A stretch of DNA of 64,000 bases from Mesorhizobium atlanticum (GCF_003289965.1 NZ_QMBQ01000007.1:286439-350438), one strand, 5' to 3'. Shown: positions 24,924 to 33,890, counted from the first letter of the stretch. The notes: generated from the letters alone by a model not told the origin. A program made the numbers and translations.

Positions 24924-25943
24924 ATGGCTTTTCTCAGATCCTTCGGCAGGCGCTCGGATGTCCTGGTCTACGATCCGCACAAGCTGTCGAGCCCGCAGGT
25001 CTTCCTGCTCACCATGGTGATCTTCCTGATCATCGTCGCTTTCATCGCCGCCATCCTCACCCGCCAGATCTCGACCGCCTTCTCCAGCAATCCGGGCCTC
25101 AACGGATTGATCGTCGGCGTTCTGGCGGTCGGCATCCTGCTTGCGTTCATCCAGGTCGGGCGGCTGTTTCGCGAGGTGCGCTGGGTCAATTCCTTCCGCG
25201 CCGGCTCCGAGACCACCGAGCCGGTTCTTTTGGCGCCGATGAAGGCGATGATCGGCCGTTCGTCCTCGATGGCGTTTTCGACCTCCTCGATGCGCACGAT
25301 GCTCGATTCCATCGCCACCCGCCTCGACGAAAGCCGCGACACCTCGCGCTACCTGGTCGGCCTGCTTGTGTTCCTCGGTCTGCTCGGCACCTTCTGGGGC
25401 CTGCTCAACACCATTGCCTCGATCCGCGAGACGATCGAGGCGCTGGACCCCGGCACCGGAGATGCCGCGGCTGTCTTGGATGCGCTGAAGCAGGGCCTGT
25501 CGGCGCCGCTTGCCGGCATGGGCACCGCGTTTTCGTCCTCGCTGTTCGGCCTTTCCGGTTCGCTGGTGCTCGGCTTCCTCGACCTGCAGGCCGGCCGCGC
25601 CCAGACCCGTTTCTACACCGAGCTCGAGAACTGGCTGTCCTCGGTCACCGACCTGTCGTCGGACATCGTCGTCTCCGACACGGCCAAGACCGAATCCTCC
25701 GAGGACATCCGACTTCTGTCGGAGCGGCTGCGCAGCCTGCAGGAGAATGGCGGCGGCTCCAATCCACGCGTCGCCACCGCCATGGCCAATCTTGCCGACG
25801 GCATCTCGGGGCTGGTGAAGAACATGCGCTCCGAGCAGCAGATCATGCGCGACTGGGTCGAGGCCCAGTCCGACGAGCAGAAGGCCATGCGCAACACGCT
25901 GGAAAAGATCGCCGACGCGCTGAAGAAGCAAGGGGTCCACTGA
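24924..25943 (+). CDS. MotA/TolQ/ExbB-like membrane stator protein
   Basis: 339-aa inner-membrane protein. Two helices lie near residues 23-46 and 55-72, and a MotA/ExbB proton-channel domain (about 135-235) contains FLGLLGTFWGLLNTI and the paired helix GMGTAFSSSLFGLSGSLVLGF. A C-terminal soluble part (about 235-339) has helical character. It is 1 bp from the OmpA/MotB-like gene, so the two form an obligate pair. In Rhizobiales such pairs are conserved and distinct from flagellar motAB and from TolQR. Ion-driven work on the cell wall is inferred. Confidence 0.85.
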   Translation: MAFLRSFGRRSDVLVYDPHKLSSPQVFLLTMVIFLIIVAFIAAILTRQISTAFSSNPGLNGLIVGVLAVGILLAFIQVGRLFREVRWVNSFRAGSETTEPVLLAPMKAMIGRSSSMAFSTSSMRTMLDSIATRLDESRDTSRYLVGLLVFLGLLGTFWGLLNTIASIRETIEALDPGTGDAAAVLDALKQGLSAPLAGMGTAFSSSLFGLSGSLVLGFLDLQAGRAQTRFYTELENWLSSVTDLSSDIVVSDTAKTESSEDIRLLSERLRSLQENGGGSNPRVATAMANLADGISGLVKNMRSEQQIMRDWVEAQSDEQKAMRNTLEKIADALKKQGVH

Positions 25944-25944
25944 C

Positions 25945-26973
25945 GTGGCGCTGGCAAGACGGCGCGCCGACCGCCGCATCGACTACTGGCCGGGCTTCGT
26001 CGACGCACTGTCGACGCTGCTTCTGGCCATCATGTTCCTGCTCACCGTCTTCGTGCTGGCGCAGTTCCTGCTCAGCCGCGAGATTTCCGGCAAGGACGCG
26101 GTGCTCAACCGCCTCAACTCGCAGATCAACGAGCTGACCCAGCTGCTCGCGCTGGAACGCACCAACAGCCAGGACAAGGAAGATTCGCTGGCCAACCTGC
26201 AGGCGTCGCTTTCGGCGGCACAGGCCGAAAAGAGCCGCCTCGAACAGCTGCTGGCGCAAGGCGCCGGCGCCGGCGACGCGGCCAACAAGCGGGCCGACCA
26301 GCTTTCCGGCGAGCTCAGCAACCAGCGCCAGATCAGCCAGCAGGCGCTGAGCCAAGTCGAGATCCTCAACCAGCAGATCGCGGCGCTGCGCAAGCAGATC
26401 GGTGCGTTGGAAGACGCGCTCAACGTCTCCGAGCAGCGCGACCGCGACTCCAACACCAAGATCGCCGATCTCGGCCGCCGCCTGAATGTCGCGCTGGCGC
26501 AGCGCGTCCAGGAGCTCAACCGCTACCGTTCCGACTTCTTCGGCCGCCTGCGCGAGATCCTCGCCGACCGCGAGAACATCCGTATCGTCGGAGACCGCTT
26601 CGTCTTCCAGTCGGAGGTGCTGTTCCCGACCGGTTCCGATGTGATCAACGATGCCGGCAAGGTCGAGATGAAGAAGCTCGCCGACGCCATCATCGAATTG
26701 CAGAAGGAAATACCTCCGGAGATCAGCTGGGTGCTACGCGTCGACGGCCACACCGACAACAAGCCGCTGTCCGGCACCGGCCGCTATCGCGACAACTGGG
26801 AACTGTCGACCGCGCGCGCCACCTCGGTGGTGAAGTTCCTGATCGAGAACGGCGTGCCGGCCAACCGTCTGGTCGCCGCCGGTTTCGGCGAGTTCCAGCC
26901 ACTCGACCCCGCCGACACCGACGAAGCGCGCGGCAAGAACCGCCGCATCGAACTGAAGCTCACCGAACGGTGA
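25945..26973 (+). CDS. OmpA/MotB-like peptidoglycan-binding partner with long coiled coil
   Basis: 342 aa, GTG start at 25945, immediately after the MotA-like gene. One N-terminal membrane helix (about 18-43, beginning YWPGFVDALSTLLLAI with a membrane Asp that could be the proton carrier, as in MotB). Then a coiled coil of about 115 residues rich in Gln/Leu/Glu (50-185), then an OmpA domain (about 210-342) with RVDGHTDNKPLSG and NRRIELKL. Together with its neighbour it would form an inner-membrane stator anchored to peptidoglycan. The coiled coil is much longer than in MotB. Confidence 0.88.
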   Translation: MALARRRADRRIDYWPGFVDALSTLLLAIMFLLTVFVLAQFLLSREISGKDAVLNRLNSQINELTQLLALERTNSQDKEDSLANLQASLSAAQAEKSRLEQLLAQGAGAGDAANKRADQLSGELSNQRQISQQALSQVEILNQQIAALRKQIGALEDALNVSEQRDRDSNTKIADLGRRLNVALAQRVQELNRYRSDFFGRLREILADRENIRIVGDRFVFQSEVLFPTGSDVINDAGKVEMKKLADAIIELQKEIPPEISWVLRVDGHTDNKPLSGTGRYRDNWELSTARATSVVKFLIENGVPANRLVAAGFGEFQPLDPADTDEARGKNRRIELKLTER

Positions 26974-26974
26974 T

Positions 26975-27080
26975 TAAAGCATGTCTCCCGAAAGTGGGAA
27001 CCGGTTTCGGCATCAAGACATAGCAAAATCAAAGTCCTGAAGCGCATGGAGCGAACCCGGGAGATCGCGACGCGCTTTAG
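26975..27080 (+). repeat. RIME-type intergenic repeat, copy C (diverged)
   Basis: Starts AAAGCATGTCTCCCGAAAGT and ends GCGACGCGCTTTAGGG. Same general architecture as copies A and B (GCATGTC.CCCG.AAGTG arm followed by a GCGC-rich arm) but with a different inner segment. Confidence 0.6.
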
Positions 27081-27123
27081 GGTGTTCGCCATTTCCGTAA
27101 AACGGTGAAACGATCTGGCGCTC

Positions 27124-27155
27124 AAGGGCCCCCGCACCGACAGCGGCCCTTTTGA
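27124..27155 (+). terminator. Hairpin between the OmpA-like gene and DUF1304
   Basis: AAGGGCC ... GGCCCTTTT stem of 7 bp with a 14-nt loop and a short T run, between convergent genes. Could serve both strands, since A-rich sequence flanks both sides. Confidence 0.5.
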
Positions 27156-27172
27156 TCGCATTCCTTTTTTGC

Positions 27173-27526
27173 TCACAGGCCGAACCAGAGGGCGAGGATG
27201 GCAAGCACCGCCGGCACCGTCTGGATGTAGAGTATCTTGCGGCCGACGGTCGCCGCGCCATAGAGGCCGGCTATCGCGACGCAGAGCAGGAAGAACATCT
27301 TAACCTGAAAGCCTGCGGTGCCGAGATAAAGCCCCCAGAACAGCCCGGCGGCGAGGAAGCCGTTATAAAGCCCTTGATTGGCGGCAAGCACCTTCGAAGC
27401 GCTGGCGAATTCCGGCGTCAGGCCGAACGCCTTGTGGCCGCGCGGCGTGTCCCACAGCACCATCTCCAGATAGACGATATAGCAATGGATCAGCGCCACC
27501 AGCCCGACCAGGATATTGCCGATCAT
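27173..27526 (-). CDS. DUF1304 small membrane protein
   Basis: 117 aa with four hydrophobic helices (about 4-24, 48-68, 72-92, 98-115). Start at 27526 (MIGNILVGLVALIHCYIVYL) because GGAGGGG lies 3 nt upstream; the frame to 27631 is not used. Matches the DUF1304 family (HCYIVYLEMVLW ... GLYNGFLAAGL). Function unknown. Divergent from the carboxypeptidase gene. Confidence 0.85.
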   Translation of the reverse strand: MIGNILVGLVALIHCYIVYLEMVLWDTPRGHKAFGLTPEFASASKVLAANQGLYNGFLAAGLFWGLYLGTAGFQVKMFFLLCVAIAGLYGAATVGRKILYIQTVPAVLAILALWFGL

Positions 27527-27672
27527 AGTCCCCTCCAGCATTTTGATCCCGGCATTGATCACGCAGTCGCGCTCCAAGGCAAGACGGCTGATCCCATCGC
27601 GACTGGCCAGGGTTGCCAAGCCCGGCGCCATGGTATCTTTTCGCGCCAGCCAAATTGAAGCTGGGTATATCC

Positions 27673-29160
27673 ATGTCCTTCCAGAAACTCGACGATCTCG
27701 GCCACAAGCTCGAAGCGCTGGAACACGCGCTGGCCATCCTCGGCGCCGACGAGGCGACGCATATGGCCGTCGGCGGCGGCGAGAAGCGCGCCGAGGCGAT
27801 GTCCTCGCTTGCCGGCATGCTGCATCGCCAGGCGACCGCGCCGGAGATCGGTGACTGGATTTCGGCCGCCGAAGCCGAGCCGCTCGGCGAAGAACAGCAG
27901 GCGGCCGTCAGGGAGTTGCGTCGGCAATACACCAACCTCACTTGCCTGCCGGCCGAATTCGTCGAGCGCCAGACGGTGGCGCGCATGCGTTCCGAGCAGC
28001 TCTGGCGGAGCTTGCGCGCCAGGAACGACTGGGCGGGCTTCCTGCCGGCGCTGGAAGGCGTCGTAGCCCTGGTGCGCGAGGAAGCGGCCCTGCGCGCGGA
28101 CGCGCTCGGCCTCGCCCCCTATGACGCGCTGATGGAGCAGTATGATCCCGGCAACCGCGCCGCCGACATCACACCGGTGTTTGCCGAGCTGAAGGCCTTC
28201 CTCAAGGATTTCCTGCCGCATGCTCTGGCCGTGCAGGATGCCCGGCTGGCGAAGCACCCATTGAAGCCGTTGTCGGGCAGCTACGCCGTCGACAAGCAGC
28301 GCGAGCTCGGCCTTGCCATGATGGCGGCCGTCGGCTTCGACCTAACCCATGGCTCGCTGTCGGTATCGCATCACCCCTTCTGCGGCGGCGTGCCGACCGA
28401 TGTGCGCATCACCACCCGCTACAAGACCTCCGATTTCCTCTCGGCGCTGATGGGCGTGCTGCACGAGACCGGTCATGCGCTCTACGAGCAGAACCTGCCG
28501 AAAGCGTGGTCGCATTGGCCGCTCGGCAAGGCGCGCGGCATGGCGGTGCATGAGAGCCAGAGCCTGTTCGTCGAGAAACAGATCGGCCGCAACCCGGCCT
28601 TCTGGCGCTGGGCTTTGCCGGTGGTCGAAAGACATCTTGGCGAAGCCTGGTCGCTCGACGACATCCTGCCGCATGTTCACCATGTCGAGCGCGGCCTGAT
28701 CCGCGTCGACGCCGACGAGGTCACCTATCCGCTGCATGTGATCCTGCGCTACGAGCTCGAGCAGGAACTCGTGTCCGGCCGGCTGGAAGTCGCCGACCTG
28801 CCCGAGGCCTGGGACGCCAAGATGCGCGACTATCTCGGCCTCTCGACCATCGACAACCCGGCGGACGGGCCGATGCAGGATGTGCATTGGCCGGGCGCCG
28901 CCTTCGGCTATTTCCCGTCCTATACACTCGGCGCCATGATGGCGGCGCAGCAATGGGCGGCGCTGACCAGGGAGCATCCGTCCGCCGACGAGGACCTCGC
29001 CAAGGGTGATTTCAGCGCCATCAACGAGTGGCGTCGCGCAAAAATCTGGTCGCAGGGCTCGCGCTGGTCGACGCCGGACCTGCTCGAGCGTGCCACCGGC
29101 GAGAAGCTGAACGCCGCTTACTTCGTGAACCATTTGAAACAGCGTTACGGGGCTGCCTAG
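27673..29160 (+). CDS. M32 family metallocarboxypeptidase
   Basis: Cytoplasmic Zn-dependent carboxypeptidase (Taq/Bsu type) of 495 aa, close to the family norm. Zn motif HETGH in LHETGHALYEQNLP, preceded by the SSHPF-like motif SHHPF and followed by HESQSLFVEKQIGR; further family motifs are IRVDADEVTYPLH and DVHWPGAAFGYFPSY. The start at 27673 (MSFQKLDDLG) is preferred to 27613. Confidence 0.95.
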   Translation: MSFQKLDDLGHKLEALEHALAILGADEATHMAVGGGEKRAEAMSSLAGMLHRQATAPEIGDWISAAEAEPLGEEQQAAVRELRRQYTNLTCLPAEFVERQTVARMRSEQLWRSLRARNDWAGFLPALEGVVALVREEAALRADALGLAPYDALMEQYDPGNRAADITPVFAELKAFLKDFLPHALAVQDARLAKHPLKPLSGSYAVDKQRELGLAMMAAVGFDLTHGSLSVSHHPFCGGVPTDVRITTRYKTSDFLSALMGVLHETGHALYEQNLPKAWSHWPLGKARGMAVHESQSLFVEKQIGRNPAFWRWALPVVERHLGEAWSLDDILPHVHHVERGLIRVDADEVTYPLHVILRYELEQELVSGRLEVADLPEAWDAKMRDYLGLSTIDNPADGPMQDVHWPGAAFGYFPSYTLGAMMAAQQWAALTREHPSADEDLAKGDFSAINEWRRAKIWSQGSRWSTPDLLERATGEKLNAAYFVNHLKQRYGAA

Positions 29161-29304
29161 CCGGGCCGGAACGCAAGATCCGGTCTTCGAAAAAGATCGC
29201 GCACAACCAAGGGGCTCGATCAGGGTGGCGGTCCAAGCTCGATGCCATCATAATCTCACAAAGGTTGATCCCGGCGGCCTTCCACAATAGGGATGCCGGA
29301 AATA

Positions 29305-29328
29305 ATTCTGGACAATATAGTCCGAAAT
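29305..29328. promoter_or_regulatory. Inverted repeat upstream of the TetR gene
   Basis: ATTCTGGAC-N6-GTCCGAAAT, 9-bp arms matching at 7 positions, 17 bp upstream of the TetR start. A related half-site (AGTCCAAAAT) lies just upstream of the SDR gene near 29970, consistent with TetR control of both. Confidence 0.45.
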
Positions 29329-29344
29329 GATTAGGTCGTGCATC

Positions 29345-29923
29345 ATGGCACGACCAAGGGAATTCGACCGCGACATTGCGCTTCAGCAGGCCATTGGTGT
29401 TTTTGCCGACCATGGCTATGAGGGCTCCTCGACCGATACGCTGCTGCAGGCCATGGGCATCAGCCGCCAGAGTCTGTACGACGCGTTCGGCGACAAGCGG
29501 CGGCTCTATCTCGAAGCCTTGCAGCGCTACAACGCCGACAGCATCTCGGAACTGATCGGCATCATGAACGCATCGTCCTCGCCGCTGGCAGGGCTGGAAG
29601 CGGCGCTGCTTGCGCTCGCGGCCAGGCCCCTTCCACAAGGCGGGATAGGCTGCCTCGGCGTCAGCGCAACCTGCGAATTCGGCGTCTCCGACCAGGAGAT
29701 ACGACTGGTCGGCGAAGCGGCACGCAAGACTTTGATCTCGGCGCTCGAGCGTCGGATCGCGCAGGCCAAGGCAGCGGGCGAGGCCGATCCCGAACTGGAT
29801 ATCCGTGCCTCGGCACAATTCATCGCCGCTACCCTCTCAGGCATCAAGCTGGCTGCACGTGGCGGCGCCTCGATCGAAGCTTTGCGCAGCATAGCGCGAA
29901 TGGCCATCCGAAGCTTGCGGTAG
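29345..29923 (+). CDS. TetR family transcriptional regulator
   Basis: 192 aa. The N-terminal helix-turn-helix domain (residues 1-55) contains FADHGYEGSSTDTLLQAMGISRQSLYDAFGDK (written as positions 22-53), of the YezE/AcrR-like type with C-terminal TetR_C domain. The ATG at 29345 gives MARPREFD, the usual start for this subgroup. The SDR gene follows on the same strand after 71 bp and is its probable target. Confidence 0.92.
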   Translation: MARPREFDRDIALQQAIGVFADHGYEGSSTDTLLQAMGISRQSLYDAFGDKRRLYLEALQRYNADSISELIGIMNASSSPLAGLEAALLALAARPLPQGGIGCLGVSATCEFGVSDQEIRLVGEAARKTLISALERRIAQAKAAGEADPELDIRASAQFIAATLSGIKLAARGGASIEALRSIARMAIRSLR

Positions 29924-29994
29924 CACAGACCGGCATGAGTGCGATTTGGCCTGCATAGTTATAGATCAATCAGTCCAAAATAAAGGAACTCACC

Positions 29995-30729
29995 ATGACG
30001 AAACCTCTCTCCCGCAAAGTCGCGTTGGTCGCAGGCGGATCGCGCGGCATCGGCGCGGCAATCGTGCGCCGGCTCCATACCGACGGCGCGGCAGTGGCCT
30101 TCACTTATATCAGTTCCGCCGCCAGGGCCGAGGACCTTGTCGCATCCCTGGAGGGGCAGCCGCTTGCCATCAAGGCCGACAGCGCGGATCCTGAAGCCGT
30201 CCAACGGGCTGTGGCGACAACCGTCGAGCATTTCGGCAGGCTCGACATTCTCGTCAACAATGCCGGCATCCTGATCCACGGTATGGTTGACGACGTCTCG
30301 GTCGCGGACTTCGACAAGATGGTCGCGGTAAACATGCGCGCTGTGTTCTTCGCCATACAAGCCGCCGTACGGTCGATGGGTGAGGGCGGCCGCGTCATCA
30401 CGATCGGAAGCGTCGTGGCCGATCGCACCGGCTTTCCCGGCTCCTCGATCTATTCGATGACCAAGGCCGCGATCACCGGGTTGACCCGCGGCCTTGCCCG
30501 CGATCTCGGCCCGCGCGGCATTACCGTCAACAATGTCCAGCCGGGGCCGACCGCCACCGACATGGCACCGACCGATCCGGCTCTCGCGGAAAAGGTCCGC
30601 TCGCTGATCGCGCTTGGACGCCTGGGTGAGGATCGCGAGATCGCCGGACTGGTCGCCTATCTTGCCGGACCGGACTCGGGCTTCATCACGGGATCGAGCC
30701 TGACCATCGATGGTGGCTATCTGGCGTGA
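29995..30729 (+). CDS. Short-chain dehydrogenase/reductase, TetR-linked
   Basis: 244-aa classical SDR. NAD(P)-binding GGSRGIGAAIVRRL at about residues 13-26, NNAG at about 84, catalytic Ser in ITIGSVV and YSMTK (Tyr/Lys). The pairing of a TetR repressor and an SDR with shared half-sites is widespread in proteobacteria and usually concerns quinone or aldehyde stress; the substrate is not known. Confidence 0.92.
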   Translation: MTKPLSRKVALVAGGSRGIGAAIVRRLHTDGAAVAFTYISSAARAEDLVASLEGQPLAIKADSADPEAVQRAVATTVEHFGRLDILVNNAGILIHGMVDDVSVADFDKMVAVNMRAVFFAIQAAVRSMGEGGRVITIGSVVADRTGFPGSSIYSMTKAAITGLTRGLARDLGPRGITVNNVQPGPTATDMAPTDPALAEKVRSLIALGRLGEDREIAGLVAYLAGPDSGFITGSSLTIDGGYLA

Positions 30730-30744
30730 GTGGCGCGGGCGCGG

Positions 30745-32547
30745 CTACTCAGCCGCGCCCTTGAAGGCGTCGGCTCCGGTCTCGAACTGCAGCTTGGCGA
30801 GCCGCGCATAAGTGCCGCCCTTGGCGACTAGGCTCTGATGCGTGCCTTCCTCGACGATGCGTCCGCCCTCCATGACGAGGATGCGGTCGGCCTTGAGCAC
30901 CGTCGCCAGCCGGTGCGCGATGACGATGGTGGTGCGGCCGCGCATCAACCGCTCCAGCGCCTTTTGCACCAACGTCTCGCTCTCGGCATCAAGCGCGGAC
31001 GTCGCTTCGTCGAGCAGAAGGATCGGCGCGTCACGCAGGATGGCGCGGGCGATCGCGATGCGCTGGCGCTGGCCGCCCGACAGCGTCACGCCGCGCTCGC
31101 CGACCTGGCTGTCATAGCCCTTGTCCAGCCTGGCGATGAATTCATCGGCAAGGGCGGCCTTGGCCGCGGCCTCGATCTCGGCGTCGCCGGCGCCCTGCCG
31201 GCCAAAGCCGATATTGTCGCGCACGCTTGCCGCGAAGATGGTGACGTCCTGCGGCACGATGGCGATGCGCTGGCGGATGGCGGCCGGATCGGCCTCGCGC
31301 AGGTCGACCCCGTCGATAACGACGCGCCCGGTCTCGGGATCGTAGAAGCGCAGGATGAGCGAGAAGACGGTGCTTTTGCCCGCGCCCGAAGGCCCGACGA
31401 TCGCCACCGTCTCGCCGGGCTTCACCTGGAAGCTCAGCCCATGCACGGCGGCACGGTCCGGCCGCGCCGGATAGGAGAAGGAGACGTCGTCGAAGCTGAT
31501 CGCGCCCTTGGCCGTGGCCGGCAATGGAAGCGGATCGACCGGCCGCTGGATCGCAGGCGTCTCGGCCAGGATCTCCGTCAGCCGCTCGGCGGCGCCCGCC
31601 GCCTGCGACAGCTCGCTCCACACCTCCGACAAGGCGCCGAGCGCGCCGGCGGCGAACACCGAATAGAGCAGGAACTGGCCGAGCGTGCCCGGCGACAGCG
31701 TGCCGGCAAGCACGTCGCGTGAGCCGAACCACAGCACCGCCACCACCGAGGAAAAGATCATGAAGATGGCGAAGAAGGTGAGGAACGAGCGCGCGAGGAT
31801 GGAAGCGCGCGCCGCCTCGAAGGCGGCGTCGACGGCGCTCGCGAAGCGGCTGGTGACCAATGTCTCATTGGTGAAGGCCTGCAGCGTGCGCACCGCTCCG
31901 ATCTGCTCGCTGGCATAGGCGGTGGCCTCCGCAAGTGTGTCCTGCGCCATCCGCGATTTGCGCCGCACCGAGCGGCCGAAGGCGACCAGCGGCAGCACGA
32001 TCACCGGGATGGCGACGAGCACCAGGCCGGAGAGCTTCGGGCTGGTAAAGACCATCATCGCCACCGCGCCGAGGCCCAGGATGAGATTGCGCAGCGCGAC
32101 CGAGGCGGTGGCGCCGACCGCCGACTTCACCTGCGTCGTGTCGGCGGCGAGCCGCGACACGATCTCACCCGAATGCGCGCGATCGAAAAAGGCGGGCGAC
32201 AGCGTCGTGACATGGGAGAAAACGTCGCGGCGGATGTCGGCCACGACCCGCTCGCCGAGCGTGATGACGAAATAGTAGCGGCTGGCCGAAGCCGCCGCCA
32301 GCAAAGCCGCCATCACCACGAGCGCTGCGAAATACTCGGCGATAAAGGTGGAGCTCGCGGCTTCGAAGCCGTGATCTATCATGCGCCGCACGGCCATCGG
32401 CAACGCTAGCGTGGTCACCGCGGCCACGATCAGCGAGATGATCGCGCCGACCGCCAGCTTCCGGTAGCGCGTGATATAGGGGAAAAGGTTTCTCAGCGGC
32501 CGGACCGAGCGCCTGCGCTGGTCTCCACTGGCACCGATATCCGCCAT
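30745..32547 (-). CDS. ABC transporter, fused permease and ATPase (MsbA/LmrA-like exporter)
   Basis: 600-aa half-transporter expected to dimerise in the inner membrane. Six membrane helices (about 25-310) are followed by an ATPase domain with Walker A GPSGAGKST (about 392-400), signature LSGGQRQRIAIARA and Walker B ILLLDEATSALD. The start at about 32547 (MADIGASGDQ) is preferred to a TTG at 32586. Such proteins export lipids or drugs; substrate unknown. It is convergent with the SDR gene. Confidence 0.93.
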   Translation of the reverse strand: MADIGASGDQRRRSVRPLRNLFPYITRYRKLAVGAIISLIVAAVTTLALPMAVRRMIDHGFEAASSTFIAEYFAALVVMAALLAAASASRYYFVITLGERVVADIRRDVFSHVTTLSPAFFDRAHSGEIVSRLAADTTQVKSAVGATASVALRNLILGLGAVAMMVFTSPKLSGLVLVAIPVIVLPLVAFGRSVRRKSRMAQDTLAEATAYASEQIGAVRTLQAFTNETLVTSRFASAVDAAFEAARASILARSFLTFFAIFMIFSSVVAVLWFGSRDVLAGTLSPGTLGQFLLYSVFAAGALGALSEVWSELSQAAGAAERLTEILAETPAIQRPVDPLPLPATAKGAISFDDVSFSYPARPDRAAVHGLSFQVKPGETVAIVGPSGAGKSTVFSLILRFYDPETGRVVIDGVDLREADPAAIRQRIAIVPQDVTIFAASVRDNIGFGRQGAGDAEIEAAAKAALADEFIARLDKGYDSQVGERGVTLSGGQRQRIAIARAILRDAPILLLDEATSALDAESETLVQKALERLMRGRTTIVIAHRLATVLKADRILVMEGGRIVEEGTHQSLVAKGGTYARLAKLQFETGADAFKGAAE

Positions 32548-32754
32548 GAGCGTTTCCTCTGGCCGCTTGCCAACACCGCGCTTCAATATGCGCTTGCCGC
32601 GGCCTTGTGATTCAATTCCGGCTGATGTATAGGCTCGCCGACCGTTTTAGAAGCCGTGGCTTTTCATTAGCTGCGGCTTCGAGTTTTAAAAAGGGGCGCA
32701 TTCGACGCAGGCCTTTGGCCCGTCACCGGCGCCGGCAAGCCAGGACATAAGACA

Positions 32755-32976
32755 ATGAAGGCCGATATCCATCCCGACTACCACACCATCAAGGTCGTCA
32801 TGACCGATGGCACCGAATACCTGACCCGTTCGACCTGGGGCAAGGAAGGCGACACGATGAACCTCGACATCGATCCGACCACGCACCCGGCCTGGACCGG
32901 CGGCCAGCAGACCCTGCTCGACCGCGGCGGCCGCCTGTCGAAGTTCAAGAAGCGTTTCGAAGGTTTCGGCCTCTAA
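32755..32976 (+). CDS. rpmE: Ribosomal protein bL31
   Basis: 73-aa large-subunit protein. Begins MKADIHPDYHTIKVVMTDG and ends with the RLSKFKKRFEGFGL tail. It lacks the four zinc-binding Cys, so it is the C-minus form common in alphaproteobacteria. Followed by a strong terminator at 33002-33028. Confidence 0.97.
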   Translation: MKADIHPDYHTIKVVMTDGTEYLTRSTWGKEGDTMNLDIDPTTHPAWTGGQQTLLDRGGRLSKFKKRFEGFGL

Positions 32977-33001
32977 GCCGGATACATCAGCAGGATTTGA
33001 A

Positions 33002-33028
33002 AAACCCGCCTTCGAGGCGGGTTTTTTT
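33002..33028 (+). terminator. Rho-independent terminator of rpmE
   Basis: AACCCGCC-TTCG-AGGCGGGTT stem with a stable TTCG loop and a T7 tail, 26 bp past the rpmE stop. Confidence 0.92.
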
Positions 33029-33046
33029 GTTGGCTGCACCTGCCCC

Positions 33047-33148
33047 TACCTCCCCCTTGTGGGGAGGTCGGACCGAAGGTCCGGGTGGGGGACTTACGCT
33101 GCCCCCTCCCCGCTGCTACGCAGCGACCCTCCCCACAAGGGGGAAGGT
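33047..33148. repeat. Long inverted-repeat intergenic element
   Basis: About 100 bp with outer arms TCCCCCTTGTGGGGAGG (33051) and CCTCCCCACAAGGGGGA (33128), plus internal hairpins CGGACCGAAGGTCCG and CGCTGCTACGCAGCG. It lies between convergent rpmE and a TetR gene. A typical dispersed rhizobial palindromic repeat; related modules recur at 40597-40755. Confidence 0.85.
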
Positions 33149-33155
33149 GGGCTTC

Positions 33156-33794
33156 CTACGCGCCCACCAATTCCCGCAGCGCCATCCGCTTGTAAGCCTC
33201 AACCAACCCGTCGCCCTCTTCGCGATCGACCGAGATCGCCAGCCGCACGGCCGCCTCGCCCATCTGCCAGACGAGGAAGGCCGTCGTCTCCAGCTCGACC
33301 GGATCGGCATCGGGCCTCAGCCGCTTCAGCACCGCGACCAGAAATTCGGCATTGGCGCGGCTGTCGGCGAGCTCGAGCGCGCGCAATGCCTTGTCGGCCT
33401 GCGTGCCTGACCAGACGTCGCGTATCACCGGCTCGGCCAGGAACAGCTGGTAATAGATGTCCACCAGCTCCGAAAACGCGCTTTTGAAGCCTTCGGCGTC
33501 GCCGACATCCTTCAGCGCCGCCGAAATGCAGGCCTGGCTTTCGGCGGTGTAGCGCTCGGCCAGCGCCCAGACGATCGCCCGCTTGTCCGGAAAGAACTGG
33601 TAGAGCGAGCCGATCGACACCCCTGCCCGCTCCGCCACCTCGCCCATGCGCATGGCATCGCTGCCCTGCTCGGCAATCAGCGCCGAGGCGGCGGCAAGCA
33701 TCCGCTCGACCCTCTCGCGGCTGCGTTGCTGGCTCGGCGACCGGCGCGGCGAAGCGATAGCCGCTGGATCCGGCTTGGCGGTGACTTCTTCCAT
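33156..33794 (-). CDS. TetR family regulator divergent from DUF1772
   Basis: 212 aa. N-terminal HTH at about residues 20-65 (RERVERMLAAASALIAEQG, then VSIGSLYQFFPDKRAIV); variable C-terminal ligand domain. Start 33794 with GGAGAG 4 nt upstream. It is divergently transcribed from the DUF1772 gene across 123 bp that contain two inverted repeats and a good promoter, so it probably represses itself and DUF1772. Confidence 0.9.
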   Translation of the reverse strand: MEEVTAKPDPAAIASPRRSPSQQRSRERVERMLAAASALIAEQGSDAMRMGEVAERAGVSIGSLYQFFPDKRAIVWALAERYTAESQACISAALKDVGDAEGFKSAFSELVDIYYQLFLAEPVIRDVWSGTQADKALRALELADSRANAEFLVAVLKRLRPDADPVELETTAFLVWQMGEAAVRLAISVDREEGDGLVEAYKRMALRELVGA

Positions 33795-33827
33795 GGCTCT
33801 CTCCGGACGCATTTTTTGAAAACGGGC

Positions 33828-33890
33828 TTGACTCGCAAAATACGAGGGTTTATCACGTTTTGCAAATGTGAGGATTACTCATATTTTGCA
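33828..33890 (+). promoter_or_regulatory. Promoter and TetR-type operators for the DUF1772 gene
   Basis: TTGACT (33828-33833), 17-bp spacer, TATCAC (33851-33856). The spacer holds CTCGCAAAATACGAG, an inverted repeat, and 33861-33890 holds a longer one: TGCAAATGTGAG-N5-CTCATATTTTGCA. The two share a GCAAAATAYGAG half-site, as expected for a dimeric repressor with two operators. Confidence 0.6.

Noticed and set aside
24924..26973. Zorya anti-phage system (ZorAB)
   Set aside because: MotA-like plus OmpA-like proteins match ZorA/ZorB in outline, but no ZorC, ZorD or ZorE gene is beside them, and such pairs are common conserved chromosomal genes in Hyphomicrobiales. Kept as a motor pair only.
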